Part shown: piece by piece, positions 42,694 to 55,003 of the stretch
Numbering within the stretch: the first letter of the stretch is position 1
How the letters are laid out: each line of letters begins with the position of its first letter
Source of the DNA: Halodesulfovibrio sp.
GTDB taxonomy: Bacteria > Desulfobacterota > Desulfovibrionia > Desulfovibrionales > Desulfovibrionaceae
Assembly (NCBI RefSeq): GCF_015482765.1
Contig: NZ_JADMLB010000070.1
Location: forward strand, 1 to 64,000
DNA length: 64,000 nucleotides
Direction of reading: 5' to 3'
The notes under the pieces: model-generated
Seen by the model: only the letters and a program-made list of their open reading frames with translations
Told to the model about the DNA's origin: nothing
Databases searched by the model: none
Position numbers and translations under genes: made by a program

Positions 42694-44979
42694 ATGGGAA
42701 AAGACCTGATCATCGTGGAATCACCCGCAAAGGTGAAAACAATTAAGAAGTTCCTTGGCCGTAACTACATGGTGCACGCCAGTGTAGGTCACGTGCGAGA
42801 TTTGCCTAAAAAAGACCTCGGCGTTGACGAAGACAAAAACTACAAGCCGAAGTATCAGATCATTCAGGGTAAACAGAAAGTTGTTTCCACACTGAAAGAA
42901 GCAGCAGCGAAAGCTGATCACGTTTTCCTTGCTCCCGACCCCGATCGCGAGGGGGAGGCTATTGCGTGGCATATTGCTGAGATTATCAAGAAAGAAAATC
43001 CCAATGCAAAGCGTATCCAGTTTAACGAGATTACCGCCCGCGCGGTTCGTGAAGCACTTGAGCATCCTAAAGAACTGAACGAAAACCTTTTTGATGCACA
43101 GCAGGCTCGTCGCATTCTTGACCGCCTTGTGGGGTACAAGCTTTCCCCGCTGCTGTGGAACAAAGTAAAACGCGGTATCTCTGCCGGTCGTGTGCAGTCT
43201 GTTGCGTTACGTCTTATTGTTGAACGTGAAGCAGAACGCTATGCTTTTGATCCAGAAGAGTACTGGGTATTCAAAGCTGAAATGGAAGGCGAAACTCCGC
43301 CGCCATTCAAAGCTCTGTTGCATCAGATTGCCGGTAAGAAAGCAGTTGTGCCGAATGAAGAAGCAGCAAATGCGCTTCAGGAAGCTGTTCTTGCCTCCAA
43401 AATGACCGTAGAAAAAGTAGAAGAGAAAAAACGCAGCCGTCAGCCGCTGCCGCCGTTCATCACTTCTACACTTCAGCAGGCAGCAAGTCAGCGTCACGGC
43501 TATTCTGCCAAGCGTACCATGTCCATTGCTCAGCGCCTTTATGAAGGTGTTGAACTTGGCGATAAAGGTACAACAGCACTTATCACCTACATGCGTACTG
43601 ACTCCGTACGTATTGCTGATGACGCACGCGATGCTGCAAAAGAACTCATTCTTTCCCTTTACGGTAAGGAATATGTTCCGGCAAAACCGCGCTTCTTTAA
43701 AACAAAATCCAGCGCGCAGGACGCTCACGAAGCTATCCGTCCTGTTGACGCCTCTATTACTCCGGACTCAGTGCGTACTCTGCTCCCGCGTGAACAGCAT
43801 GCTCTGTACTCCCTTATCTGGTCCCGCTTTATGGCATCCCAGATGGCAGCAGCTCAATTCCATGATACCACGGTAACTATTGCTGCTGCACCGAATCCTG
43901 CAACTATCGACAATGCAGACGCTCTTGCAAGCACTTGGCGTGTAAAAGGCGAACGCATGCTCTTCCCCGGCTTCCTTGCGGCTTCTCCGCAAAAAACCAA
44001 GGAAGACTCCGTTGAGTTGCCGAAGCTTGAAGCAGGTCAGGATATCCGACTCATCAAGCTCGATAAGGAACAAAAATTTACACAGCCGCCTGCACGATTC
44101 TCTGAAGCGTCTCTTGTACGCGAAATGGAAGAATTGGGTATCGGCCGTCCATCTACATATGCTGCCATTATCTCGACACTGCTCGACCGTGGCTATGCAC
44201 AGCTTGAAGAAAAGAACTTTGTGCCGACAGACCTCGGTCGTGTTGTCTGCCAGCAGCTGGTAAAACATTTCTCCACCCTTATGGATGTTCGTTTTACTGC
44301 GCAAATGGAGACTCTGCTCGATAACGTTGCAGAGGGCACATTGAACTGGACTCAGCTCATGACTGACTTCATGAACGACTTCAATCCAACCCTTGAAAAG
44401 GCTGCCAAAGAAATGGAGTCTGTAAAACAGGGTTTGGAAACTGAGCTGACCTGTTCCGAATGCGGCAAGCCGATGATGATTAAATTCGGTAAAGCCGGAA
44501 CATTCCTTGCCTGCTCCGGCTATCCGGACTGTAAGAATACTTCGAACTTTACGCGCGATGAAAACGGGAATGTTGTTCTCGTAGAACGCCCTAAAGAAGA
44601 ATTACAGAAAATGGGCGAATGCCCTGATTGCGGCAAAGATCTGGTTCTCAAACGTACCAGAACCGGCGGACGTTTTATTGCCTGTACCGGATACCCTGAA
44701 TGCAAGCATGCAAAACCGTTCTCTACAGGTATTAAATGCCCACGATGTAACGAAGGTGAAATCGTTGAAAAATCTTCACGCTCCGGTAAAATCTTCTACT
44801 CTTGCAGCAGATACCCGCAGTGTGACTACGCATTGTGGAACTACCCTGTTGAGGAAGAATGTCCGCAGTGTGAATCCAAATTGCTGACGATCAAAACAAC
44901 AAAGGCACGCGGCAAACACATTGCGTGTCCTGAAAAAACCTGTCGCTACACTCGCAGTTTGGAAGAAGATTCTGAATAG
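42694..44979 (+). CDS. topA: DNA topoisomerase I
   Basis: Type IA topoisomerase of 761 residues that relaxes negative supercoils. The Toprim domain starts IIVESPAKVKTIKKFLG and has the metal site DPDREGEAIAWHIA. The active-site tyrosine is in TALITYMRTDSVRI (about Tyr299). The C-terminus has four zinc-ribbon repeats, beginning CSECGKPM, CPDCGKDL, CPRCNEGE and CPQCESKL. That is the usual number for proteobacterial TopA. A strong terminator and a second inverted repeat follow. Confidence 0.98.
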   Translation: MGKDLIIVESPAKVKTIKKFLGRNYMVHASVGHVRDLPKKDLGVDEDKNYKPKYQIIQGKQKVVSTLKEAAAKADHVFLAPDPDREGEAIAWHIAEIIKKENPNAKRIQFNEITARAVREALEHPKELNENLFDAQQARRILDRLVGYKLSPLLWNKVKRGISAGRVQSVALRLIVEREAERYAFDPEEYWVFKAEMEGETPPPFKALLHQIAGKKAVVPNEEAANALQEAVLASKMTVEKVEEKKRSRQPLPPFITSTLQQAASQRHGYSAKRTMSIAQRLYEGVELGDKGTTALITYMRTDSVRIADDARDAAKELILSLYGKEYVPAKPRFFKTKSSAQDAHEAIRPVDASITPDSVRTLLPREQHALYSLIWSRFMASQMAAAQFHDTTVTIAAAPNPATIDNADALASTWRVKGERMLFPGFLAASPQKTKEDSVELPKLEAGQDIRLIKLDKEQKFTQPPARFSEASLVREMEELGIGRPSTYAAIISTLLDRGYAQLEEKNFVPTDLGRVVCQQLVKHFSTLMDVRFTAQMETLLDNVAEGTLNWTQLMTDFMNDFNPTLEKAAKEMESVKQGLETELTCSECGKPMMIKFGKAGTFLACSGYPDCKNTSNFTRDENGNVVLVERPKEELQKMGECPDCGKDLVLKRTRTGGRFIACTGYPECKHAKPFSTGIKCPRCNEGEIVEKSSRSGKIFYSCSRYPQCDYALWNYPVEEECPQCESKLLTIKTTKARGKHIACPEKTCRYTRSLEEDSE

Positions 44980-45013
44980 CCTGTTGTAACGCGGTTCCGT
45001 TCATAAACAGAAA

Positions 45014-45047
45014 AATCCCGAATCACTGAGTGATTCGGGATTTTTTT
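45014..45047. terminator. Terminator after topA
   Basis: AATCCCGAATCACT-gag-TGATTCGGGATT followed by seven T; AAAAA on the other side could serve the opposite strand. Confidence 0.88.
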
Positions 45048-45088
45048 ATTTCTTTAACAGTCTCTGCTACAAGGACTGTTAAAGAAAT
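45048..45088. repeat. Perfect 15-base inverted repeat
   Basis: ATTTCTTTAACAGTC (45048-45062) and GACTGTTAAAGAAAT (45074-45088) enclose TCTGCTACAAG. It lies directly behind the topA terminator and is not needed for termination. Confidence 0.8.
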
Positions 45089-45091
45089 TTA

Positions 45092-45161
45092 CCTTACGGC
45101 CTGCTGCATAACCTAGGTAGGTCTTTTCGGGGGGGGGGGAATATTGCAGCAAGCCGCAAGG
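45092..45161. repeat. Imperfect 17-base inverted repeat enclosing a G11 tract
   Basis: CCTTACGGCCTGCTGCA (45092-45108) pairs at 15 of 17 positions with TGCAGCAAGCCGCAAGG (45145-45161). The loop contains eleven consecutive G at 45129-45139, the longest G run I noticed in the window. Such a tract is prone to slippage and also to sequencing error. Confidence 0.65.
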
Positions 45162-45212
45162 GTAAAGCAACGCAGTCTAACGTGAAGCAACCAGTCGGAC
45201 TATACGTATGCC

Positions 45213-45554
45213 TTAAACTCGCTTTGAACGGTCAAACTGCACAGCAGTGCCGTAGCAAGAGAAATATTTGCTGCCATCCGGATGAAACGCAACGTTTTCC
45301 TGATATCCGATAATGGCTTGTGCGCCTTTGTTTACTGCGCGTGCTGTCATGCCGAAAAATGCATCGTCAGAATCATATCCGCGACAAGCAACCAACCCGA
45401 GAACTTTTCCGATAGCGCGTCCTTCCAGCACTTCAGTAGTTACTACAGGGAAACGGCCGGCAAGAAATAAGTCCTTCACACGTTCCATATTTTCGGTACG
45501 AGCCTGTTCAGCCTGTGTCGGCTTTTTATCATTTCCACCAAGCAAAAATAACAT
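45213..45554 (-). CDS. YbjQ/UPF0145-like heavy-metal-binding-domain protein
   Basis: A 113-residue cytoplasmic protein. The pattern VVTTEVLEGRAIGKVLGLVA followed by KGAQAIIGYQ and FSCYGTAVQF matches the YbjQ/UPF0145 fold, a small pentamer-forming domain sometimes annotated as heavy-metal binding; the function is not established. The N-terminal 30 residues are charged and variable. GAGGAC precedes the ATG. It is monocistronic and divergent from the lurS-like kinase. Confidence 0.7.
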   Translation of the reverse strand: MLFLLGGNDKKPTQAEQARTENMERVKDLFLAGRFPVVTTEVLEGRAIGKVLGLVACRGYDSDDAFFGMTARAVNKGAQAIIGYQENVAFHPDGSKYFSCYGTAVQFDRSKRV

Positions 45555-45835
45555 TGCAGTCCTCCTGAATGGGCACTCTATCTATTCGGAACGCCACGTA
45601 ATTGTCTTTGCGAAGACTTATAGCAAGGAGCTTGCCATTTTTATAACATATTATTTTTACAGTAATATTTTTACTATTGTCAAAAATTCGCCGCTTTAGG
45701 GAAGATGACAATTGAGTGAATAAACGGTACATGAGGCGAGGGGGATGCAACAAAATTGGTAAAAAAAGGCTCCCTCCGGCTGTTTGCAGGAAGTTTTGCA
45801 TGCAATACATTAGTTGAGCATATGAGGGATCGGGT

Positions 45836-48800
45836 ATGGGTACACGAATTTTACATCTTATAGGTATAGCACTGTTCGCTGTTTTACTGACAGTTTCCGG
45901 TGCGGTTGCCAATCCTGCCTCGCAAACAAAACAGCGCAAAAACATTCTGTACCTCAACTCCTACCACAACGGCTACGCATGGTCGGACAACCTGCTCGAA
46001 GGCTTTAAGCAACGTATTATGGAAAGCCCTTATTCCATAATGTTGCAGGTTGAATATCTCGATTCCAAAAAATTTCCTTACGAACAGGCAGTGACGCATG
46101 TCATGGATCTGTTCCGTCGTAAGTTTGCCGACACTAAATTTGATCTAATTGCTGTTTCTGACAACGACGCCTTTAATTTCATCAATACATACGGGGAAGA
46201 ACTTTTCCCAGATGTTCCCATTGTCTTTGTCGGTGTGAACGATTTTAAGCCTGACTGGATAAAAAGCAAAGAAATAACAGGTGTTATGGAGACGTTTGAT
46301 GTCGCTTCAAACATCCGTCTTGCATTAGAAATGCACCCGAGTCTGAAACAGATGATTGTTATCGGTGACGAATCCGTTACCGGTAGAGCTATTCGCAAAC
46401 AGGTAATTGAAGGTCTTCCGAAAATTGACAAGGGATTGAAGGTTCAATTCTGGACGGACTTACCGCACAGAGAGATTATCCGCCGTGTACAACAGGTTCC
46501 ACCGGACACCTTTTTCTACTTTATTCCGATGTATCGGGAAATTGACGGTCAATTTTATTCTGCGCAGGAACTTCTGCAAAAAGTGCATGACAGCACCAGT
46601 GCCCCGCTCTACTCAAACTGGCGATTCCTGTTAGGTCACGGTATTCTAGGCGGACGCCTTATCTCCGGCTTAACCGACGGACAAAAAGCTGCGGAGCTTG
46701 GTTTACAGATTCTTGATGGCACCCCCGCTAGCGATCTTCCGGTCATATCCAAGACTGAATCTCCATGGGCGTTTGACTACAACGAACTCAAACGTCTTCA
46801 CTTGAGTGAACGTGAGCTTCCTGCTCCAGCAATTATGATTAACGCTCCAAGCAGATTCTATGAACTGAATAAGCAGGTATTCTGGACAATTATTGTCAGT
46901 CTTATTTTGCTTACCATTACGCTTGTGCTGTTGGTGATGAATATTGTGGAGAAAAAATCCGTTGAGCAGAAGATCAAAGACCAGCTCACCTTTCTGCGTC
47001 TGCTTATGGATACCATCCCTATTCCAATTTATTCCAAAGACAAATTCGGACGCTATAAAGAATGTAACCTTGCATTTGAAAAATTCTTCGACATCAAGCG
47101 CGACGACATTTTGAACTGTAATGAGTGGGAGTTGCAGGAGTTCGGACTTTCGCAGCTTCAGCATCCTGTAGACCATCAGTTGCTGAACGATCAGGGTGAG
47201 TCCATTTACGAACAGACCATCTCCTCCCGCGAGGGCAGTGTGCACAACATTCTGTTGCACAAAGCTACAAACGTGAACGCGCGCGGAGAAATTACCGGCA
47301 TGGTAGGCGTTATCTTCGACTTTACTGACCGCAAAAAAGCAGAAGACCGCTTACGCTTTGCTGAAGAAAAATACCGTTCTATCTTTGAAAACTCTCCGCT
47401 GGGCATTTTCCGAGTTCGCCCTTCCGGTGCATTTGTCGACGTAAACACAGCATTTGCACGAATGAACGGGTACACTACGCCTGAAGAGTTCATGGCGCAT
47501 GAAAATAATGCCCTTGATGAATTATTACTGGATGTAGACTTCCACAAAGCACGGGCTAACGAGATTTTGACATTCGAGCGCACTCTCATGCGTCCTGATA
47601 ACACAACCATTGCAGCGAATATGTCTGTGCGTGTTATCCGCGACCGACTCAATAATATAGAACTGCTCGAAGGCTTCTCTGAAAACATCACCACCCGTAA
47701 ACGGGCTGAAAAAGCATTACGTAATTCAGAGCGGATGCTGCAATCCGTTATGGACAACATTCCACAGCTTGTATCGTGGAAAAGCAATACATTCCGCTAC
47801 ATGGGCAGCAACCGTTCCTTTGACAAGTTTTTCGGCATCAACCATGCCCGCGAGCTTATCGGAAAAACAGATGCAGAGTTCCTTTTTGACAAACAGGATG
47901 CTCTGGCCATGCAACAGTCAGAAAACATGGTGCTTGCCCACAACATCCCTCAACTGAAATCCAAAGAGCGGATCACAGATAAAGACGGCAATCTTGTATG
48001 GCTGGAGATCAACCGATTACCATTACACGGTGACAAGGGTGAAGTTGTCGGTATGCTGACCACAGCCGAAGACATCACACAGCGGATCAACCTTGAGCGC
48101 CAGTTATTGCAGTCTCAAAAAATGGAAGCTATCGGCACCCTTGCCGGCGGTATTGCCCACGACTTCAACAATATTTTGACCTCCATCATCAACTCGGTAG
48201 AGCTGGCACTTATTGATATTGATGAGGAGACATTAACCTGCAACGACCTTGCCCGTGCTTTACGGGCAGCCCAGCACGGAAGCAGTCTTGTTAAGAAAAT
48301 TCTGACATTCAGCAAACCTTCTGTTGCCGGATTCCGCACCACCGATATTATCGACGTGGTTAACGAGTCTGTCGGGCTTGTATCAGCTTCCCTGCCGCGT
48401 AACATTACTATTGAAACAGAATACCATGTTGACCATGCCCATACCTTTGGTGATCCGACCCAGATGAACCAGATCATCATGAACATGTGTACAAACTCGT
48501 TTCAGGCACTACGTGAGCACGGCGGCAAACTCCGTCTGGAAGTAGACAGGGTGAATCTGACTGAAGAAAAAGCCAGTCAGGTAAACATTCCGGAAGGAGA
48601 ATACTTTACGCTTGTAATCGAAGATAACGGACCGGGTATTACGTCTGAAATTCAAGACAAAATATTTGACCCGTTCTTTACGACCAAAGGAAAGACAGAA
48701 GGAACCGGTTTGGGCCTGTCTGTTGTGCTCGGCATTATTAAAGGTCATGGTGGCGGTGTTGAAGTAAGCAGCATCCCGTTTGTCCGCACTGCGTTCACCA

Positions 48801-49240
48801 TTTATCTGCCGCACATTGACAAGCCTGTTCAGGAAGCGGATGACCAGCTGACGGAAAGCATTTTTCAGGGTGAAGGACGCATTCTTTTTGTAGAAGACGA
48901 TCCCGACCAGCTTGAGACAATCCCGAGAGTTCTCAGAAACTTAGGGTACGAGGTTGACCCCATAGCCAATGCTGCGGTAGCTGCTACTATGGTCAGTGAA
49001 ACTCCTGAAGCATGGGATTTGGTTATTACCGACTTCGACATGCCGGAACTTAACGGCCTTGAGCTGGCTAAACATATTAGTCTTGCTGCTCCGAACCTTC
49101 CAGTGATTATGGTTTCCGGTCGAAATATTGCCGCCAAGGGTGCAGAAGAAATCGCTTCAATTAAAACCCTTGTCAGTAAGCCGTACAACAGTTCGATAAT
49201 TGCCAAAGCAATTACTTCTGTATTGCATCCGTTGCAGTAA
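45836..49240 (+). CDS. lurS: Hybrid sensor histidine kinase of the lactate locus (LurS-like)
   Basis: A 1134-residue membrane sensor. A signal peptide (1-25) is followed by a periplasmic ABC-type substrate-binding domain (about 36-330, ILYLNSYHNGYAWSDNLLEG) and one transmembrane helix near 348-371 (WTIIVSLILLTITLVLLVMN). Three PAS domains follow (about 385-755), then the His box GTLAGGIAHDFNNILTSI, an ATPase domain with GTGLGLSVV, and a receiver domain (ILFVEDDPDQ, VITDFDMPELNG). It sits 59 bases upstream of the sigma-54 regulator gene and two genes before por, as in the Desulfovibrio LurRS arrangement. The ligand may be an organic acid such as lactate (inference). Confidence 0.85.
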   Translation: MGTRILHLIGIALFAVLLTVSGAVANPASQTKQRKNILYLNSYHNGYAWSDNLLEGFKQRIMESPYSIMLQVEYLDSKKFPYEQAVTHVMDLFRRKFADTKFDLIAVSDNDAFNFINTYGEELFPDVPIVFVGVNDFKPDWIKSKEITGVMETFDVASNIRLALEMHPSLKQMIVIGDESVTGRAIRKQVIEGLPKIDKGLKVQFWTDLPHREIIRRVQQVPPDTFFYFIPMYREIDGQFYSAQELLQKVHDSTSAPLYSNWRFLLGHGILGGRLISGLTDGQKAAELGLQILDGTPASDLPVISKTESPWAFDYNELKRLHLSERELPAPAIMINAPSRFYELNKQVFWTIIVSLILLTITLVLLVMNIVEKKSVEQKIKDQLTFLRLLMDTIPIPIYSKDKFGRYKECNLAFEKFFDIKRDDILNCNEWELQEFGLSQLQHPVDHQLLNDQGESIYEQTISSREGSVHNILLHKATNVNARGEITGMVGVIFDFTDRKKAEDRLRFAEEKYRSIFENSPLGIFRVRPSGAFVDVNTAFARMNGYTTPEEFMAHENNALDELLLDVDFHKARANEILTFERTLMRPDNTTIAANMSVRVIRDRLNNIELLEGFSENITTRKRAEKALRNSERMLQSVMDNIPQLVSWKSNTFRYMGSNRSFDKFFGINHARELIGKTDAEFLFDKQDALAMQQSENMVLAHNIPQLKSKERITDKDGNLVWLEINRLPLHGDKGEVVGMLTTAEDITQRINLERQLLQSQKMEAIGTLAGGIAHDFNNILTSIINSVELALIDIDEETLTCNDLARALRAAQHGSSLVKKILTFSKPSVAGFRTTDIIDVVNESVGLVSASLPRNITIETEYHVDHAHTFGDPTQMNQIIMNMCTNSFQALREHGGKLRLEVDRVNLTEEKASQVNIPEGEYFTLVIEDNGPGITSEIQDKIFDPFFTTKGKTEGTGLGLSVVLGIIKGHGGGVEVSSIPFVRTAFTIYLPHIDKPVQEADDQLTESIFQGEGRILFVEDDPDQLETIPRVLRNLGYEVDPIANAAVAATMVSETPEAWDLVITDFDMPELNGLELAKHISLAAPNLPVIMVSGRNIAAKGAEEIASIKTLVSKPYNSSIIAKAITSVLHPLQ

Positions 49241-49253
49241 CCAAACACTTTAC

Positions 49254-49283
49254 CGCCCCCGGGGGGCGTTGATCACCTCAACG
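49254..49283 (+). repeat. Two adjacent small hairpins between lurS and lurR
   Basis: CGCCCCC/GGGGGCG (49254-49268, one extra G) and CGTTGA-tcacc-TCAACG (49267-49283). No T run follows, so these may adjust the ratio of the two proteins or protect the mRNA rather than terminate it. Confidence 0.5.
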
Positions 49284-49299
49284 TTTCGGAAAATTGAGC

Positions 49300-50739
49300 A
49301 TGCCCAACATTCTTATTATTGATGATGACATTAATATCTGTGAGACCTTTGAAAGTCTTCTCTCACGCCTTCAGTATGACTGTGCCACAGCGCAAACCAT
49401 AGCACAGGGATTTGATCTGCTGCGCAAGCGTGAATTTGACGTGCTCTTCCTTGATGTCCGGCTTCCTGACGGAAACGGGCTGGACTATCTTTCTGATATT
49501 TCGCACTTCGACAACCCGCCGGAAGTCATTATCCTTACTGGCGACGGTGACCCTGCCGGAGCTGAAACAGCTATCCAGCGGGGAGTTTGGGACTACCTTG
49601 TAAAACCTGCATCCATTAAGGAAATTACTCAGACGCTTCGCCGTGTTTTAAAGTATCGTCAGGAAAAAAAAGAAAAAAGCAGCGATGCAAAACCGCTGGA
49701 AATTGCCCACATGGTGGGAACCAGTTCTATTATCCGAAACTGTTTCAATTTAATGGCGCAAGCTGCCTCAACTGATGCCAACGTTCTCATCACCGGAGAG
49801 ACAGGCACAGGCAAAGAGCTGACAGCACGCACCATTCACGCAAACAGCAAACGCACACAAGGCGATTTTGTTGTAGTTGACTGTGCGGCTCTTACAGAAA
49901 CACTGCTGGAATCCACACTTTTCGGGCATAAAAAAGGTGCTTTCACCGGTGCGCAGACAGACAAAGACGGCCTTGTAAAGCTGGCCGATAACGGCACATT
50001 GTTTCTGGACGAAGTTGGCGAGATGCCGCTCACTATCCAAAAGTCGTTCCTGCGGTTCCTTCAGGAGCGAGTATTTCGCCCTGTCGGCGGAACGGTTGAA
50101 GAAAAAAGTAATTTCAGACTTGTTTCTGCAACAAACCGAAATTTGGAAGAAATGGTGGAACAAGGTGAATTCCGTCAGGATCTTTTATTCCGTCTTAAAA
50201 CTGTACACATTGAGCTCCCCGCGTTACGTCTTCGTAATGACGATTTAGAATTGCTTTCAAAATTCCGTATTGAACAACTTTGTAAGCAATACAGTATTCC
50301 AGTAAAAACTTTTTCTGCGGATTTTTTCCCGACCCTTGCAAAATATGATTGGCCGGGAAACGTTCGCGAGCTTTTTAACGCCCTTGAACAGGCGTTAGTT
50401 GCTGCCGGCTCTGAATCTGTTCTCTATGCCCGTCATCTGCCTGCTGACATTCGTATTAAGATTGCTCAGGCAGGGCTGGTACGCGGAACGGAAAATCAGA
50501 CAGCGGAGAGTGTTTTGGCACCTGTGTCTGAAAAATCAGACCAGAAGTCCGGAACACCGGTTTCATTTTCGTTCGACTCACTGCCGACCCTTCGACAGTT
50601 TAAATCGGACATGGAAAAGAAGTACCTTTTACAGCTAATCGCAGAACATGGATCTAACATTCAAGAAATGTTGGAAACTTCGGGATTATCCCGCTCCCAC
50701 CTATATGCGTTGCTTAAAAAGTATAATATCTCCTTATAA
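49300..50739 (+). CDS. lurR: Sigma-54-dependent response regulator of the lactate locus (LurR-like)
   Basis: NtrC-family activator of 479 residues. The receiver domain (1-120) has the acidic pocket IIDDD and the phospho-acceptor in LFLDVRLPDGNGLDY. The AAA+ domain (about 145-380) has Walker A GETGTGKELTART, the sigma-54 contact GAFTGA, and Walker B NGTLFLDEVGEMP. A FIS-type helix-turn-helix ends the protein (NIQEMLETSGLSRSHLYAL). Start choice: ATG at 49300 (MPNILIIDDD); a TTG two codons earlier is also open. In Desulfovibrio vulgaris the equivalent regulator controls the lactate oxidation genes; the adjoining sigma-54 promoter and paired sites before por fit that role. Confidence 0.88.
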   Translation: MPNILIIDDDINICETFESLLSRLQYDCATAQTIAQGFDLLRKREFDVLFLDVRLPDGNGLDYLSDISHFDNPPEVIILTGDGDPAGAETAIQRGVWDYLVKPASIKEITQTLRRVLKYRQEKKEKSSDAKPLEIAHMVGTSSIIRNCFNLMAQAASTDANVLITGETGTGKELTARTIHANSKRTQGDFVVVDCAALTETLLESTLFGHKKGAFTGAQTDKDGLVKLADNGTLFLDEVGEMPLTIQKSFLRFLQERVFRPVGGTVEEKSNFRLVSATNRNLEEMVEQGEFRQDLLFRLKTVHIELPALRLRNDDLELLSKFRIEQLCKQYSIPVKTFSADFFPTLAKYDWPGNVRELFNALEQALVAAGSESVLYARHLPADIRIKIAQAGLVRGTENQTAESVLAPVSEKSDQKSGTPVSFSFDSLPTLRQFKSDMEKKYLLQLIAEHGSNIQEMLETSGLSRSHLYALLKKYNISL

Positions 50740-50839
50740 AACAAGATTGATAAAACAAGCAAAAATAAACGCGAACTTTCCGTAAACAACCATTGTTTGT
50801 GTACTCATTTTGTTGTAGAAGGAGCAACGATGTTATAGT

Positions 50840-50857
50840 TGTCTGATATTTAGGACA
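50840..50857. promoter_or_regulatory. Upstream activator site 1 for por (TGTC-N10-GACA)
   Basis: TGTCTGATATTTAGGACA matches site 2 (50938) at 15 of 18 bases and shares TGTC-N10-GACA symmetry. It lies about 190 bases before the -24/-12 promoter, a normal distance for a sigma-54 activator. Confidence 0.6.
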
Positions 50858-50884
50858 TGATAACCGTTTAATTTTATTTGCAAA

Positions 50885-50917
50885 GAATCAATGAACCCGC
50901 GGTTTACCGCGTGATTC
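50885..50917 (+). repeat. Nested inverted repeat between the two activator sites
   Basis: GAATCA (50885-50890) pairs with TGATTC (50912-50917) around CGCGG-TTTA-CCGCG (50898-50911). It is upstream of the predicted promoter, so it could be a terminator-like end for lurR (though no T run) or a protein site. Confidence 0.5.
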
Positions 50918-50937
50918 GGAGCAGATAGATTAGAACG

Positions 50938-50955
50938 TGTCTTATTTTTCGGACA
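50938..50955. promoter_or_regulatory. Upstream activator site 2 for por (TGTC-N10-GACA)
   Basis: TGTCTTATTTTTCGGACA, with extended symmetry GTGTC/GACAC, centred 98 bases from site 1 and about 93 bases from the promoter GG element. It is the likely LurR binding site, by position next to the regulator gene. Confidence 0.62.
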
Positions 50956-51038
50956 CTATCGTGATTTATAAAATCTCACTCCAACCGTCTTACCATGTAA
51001 CCGTTTGATTTGTTTGAGATTCTAAAAAATCACACAAG

Positions 51039-51054
51039 TGGCATATCTTTTGTA
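51039..51054 (+). promoter_or_regulatory. Sigma-54 promoter of por
   Basis: TGGCATATCTTTTGTA fits TGGCAYRNNNNTTGCW except for T in place of C in the -12 element, and keeps the GG-N10 spacing. The predicted leader is about 145 bases long and ends with AAAGGAG before the ATG. Confidence 0.6.
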
Positions 51055-51166
51055 TTGGTTAACCCGATCACCCTGTTTTTTTCCTTCGTGAAATGTGGGG
51101 CGGGGATAAACCCGCATTTCAGGCCGTCTGCTCTGCAGAGGCAGCGAACAGGAAAAAGCAGGATAG

Positions 51167-54862
<3,696 letters not shown>

Positions 54863-54885
54863 CGCGTAGCCTACTATATGCTGAT

Positions 54886-54932
54886 AAGGGCTCCCGGTAA
54901 GGGAGCGGAAGCCTGAGCCGGGAGCCCTTTTA
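54886..54932 (+). terminator. Terminator after por
   Basis: AAGGGCTCCCGG (54886-54897) and CCGGGAGCCCTT (54918-54929) form a 12-pair stem, then TTTTATT. Read-through to the permease would set relative expression. Confidence 0.7.
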
Positions 54933-54938
54933 TTCAAT

Positions 54939-54971
54939 CGTATCCGTTTTAATGGTGGATAAACGGATACG
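54939..54971 (+). repeat. 11-base inverted repeat between por and lctP
   Basis: CGTATCCGTTT (54939-54949) and AAACGGATACG (54961-54971) are perfect complements with an 11-base loop. No T run follows. It is candidate RNA processing, stabilising or protein-binding structure. Confidence 0.6.
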
Positions 54972-55003
54972 GTTGCTAACAACTAAATGAGGAGCGTTTT
55001 ATT

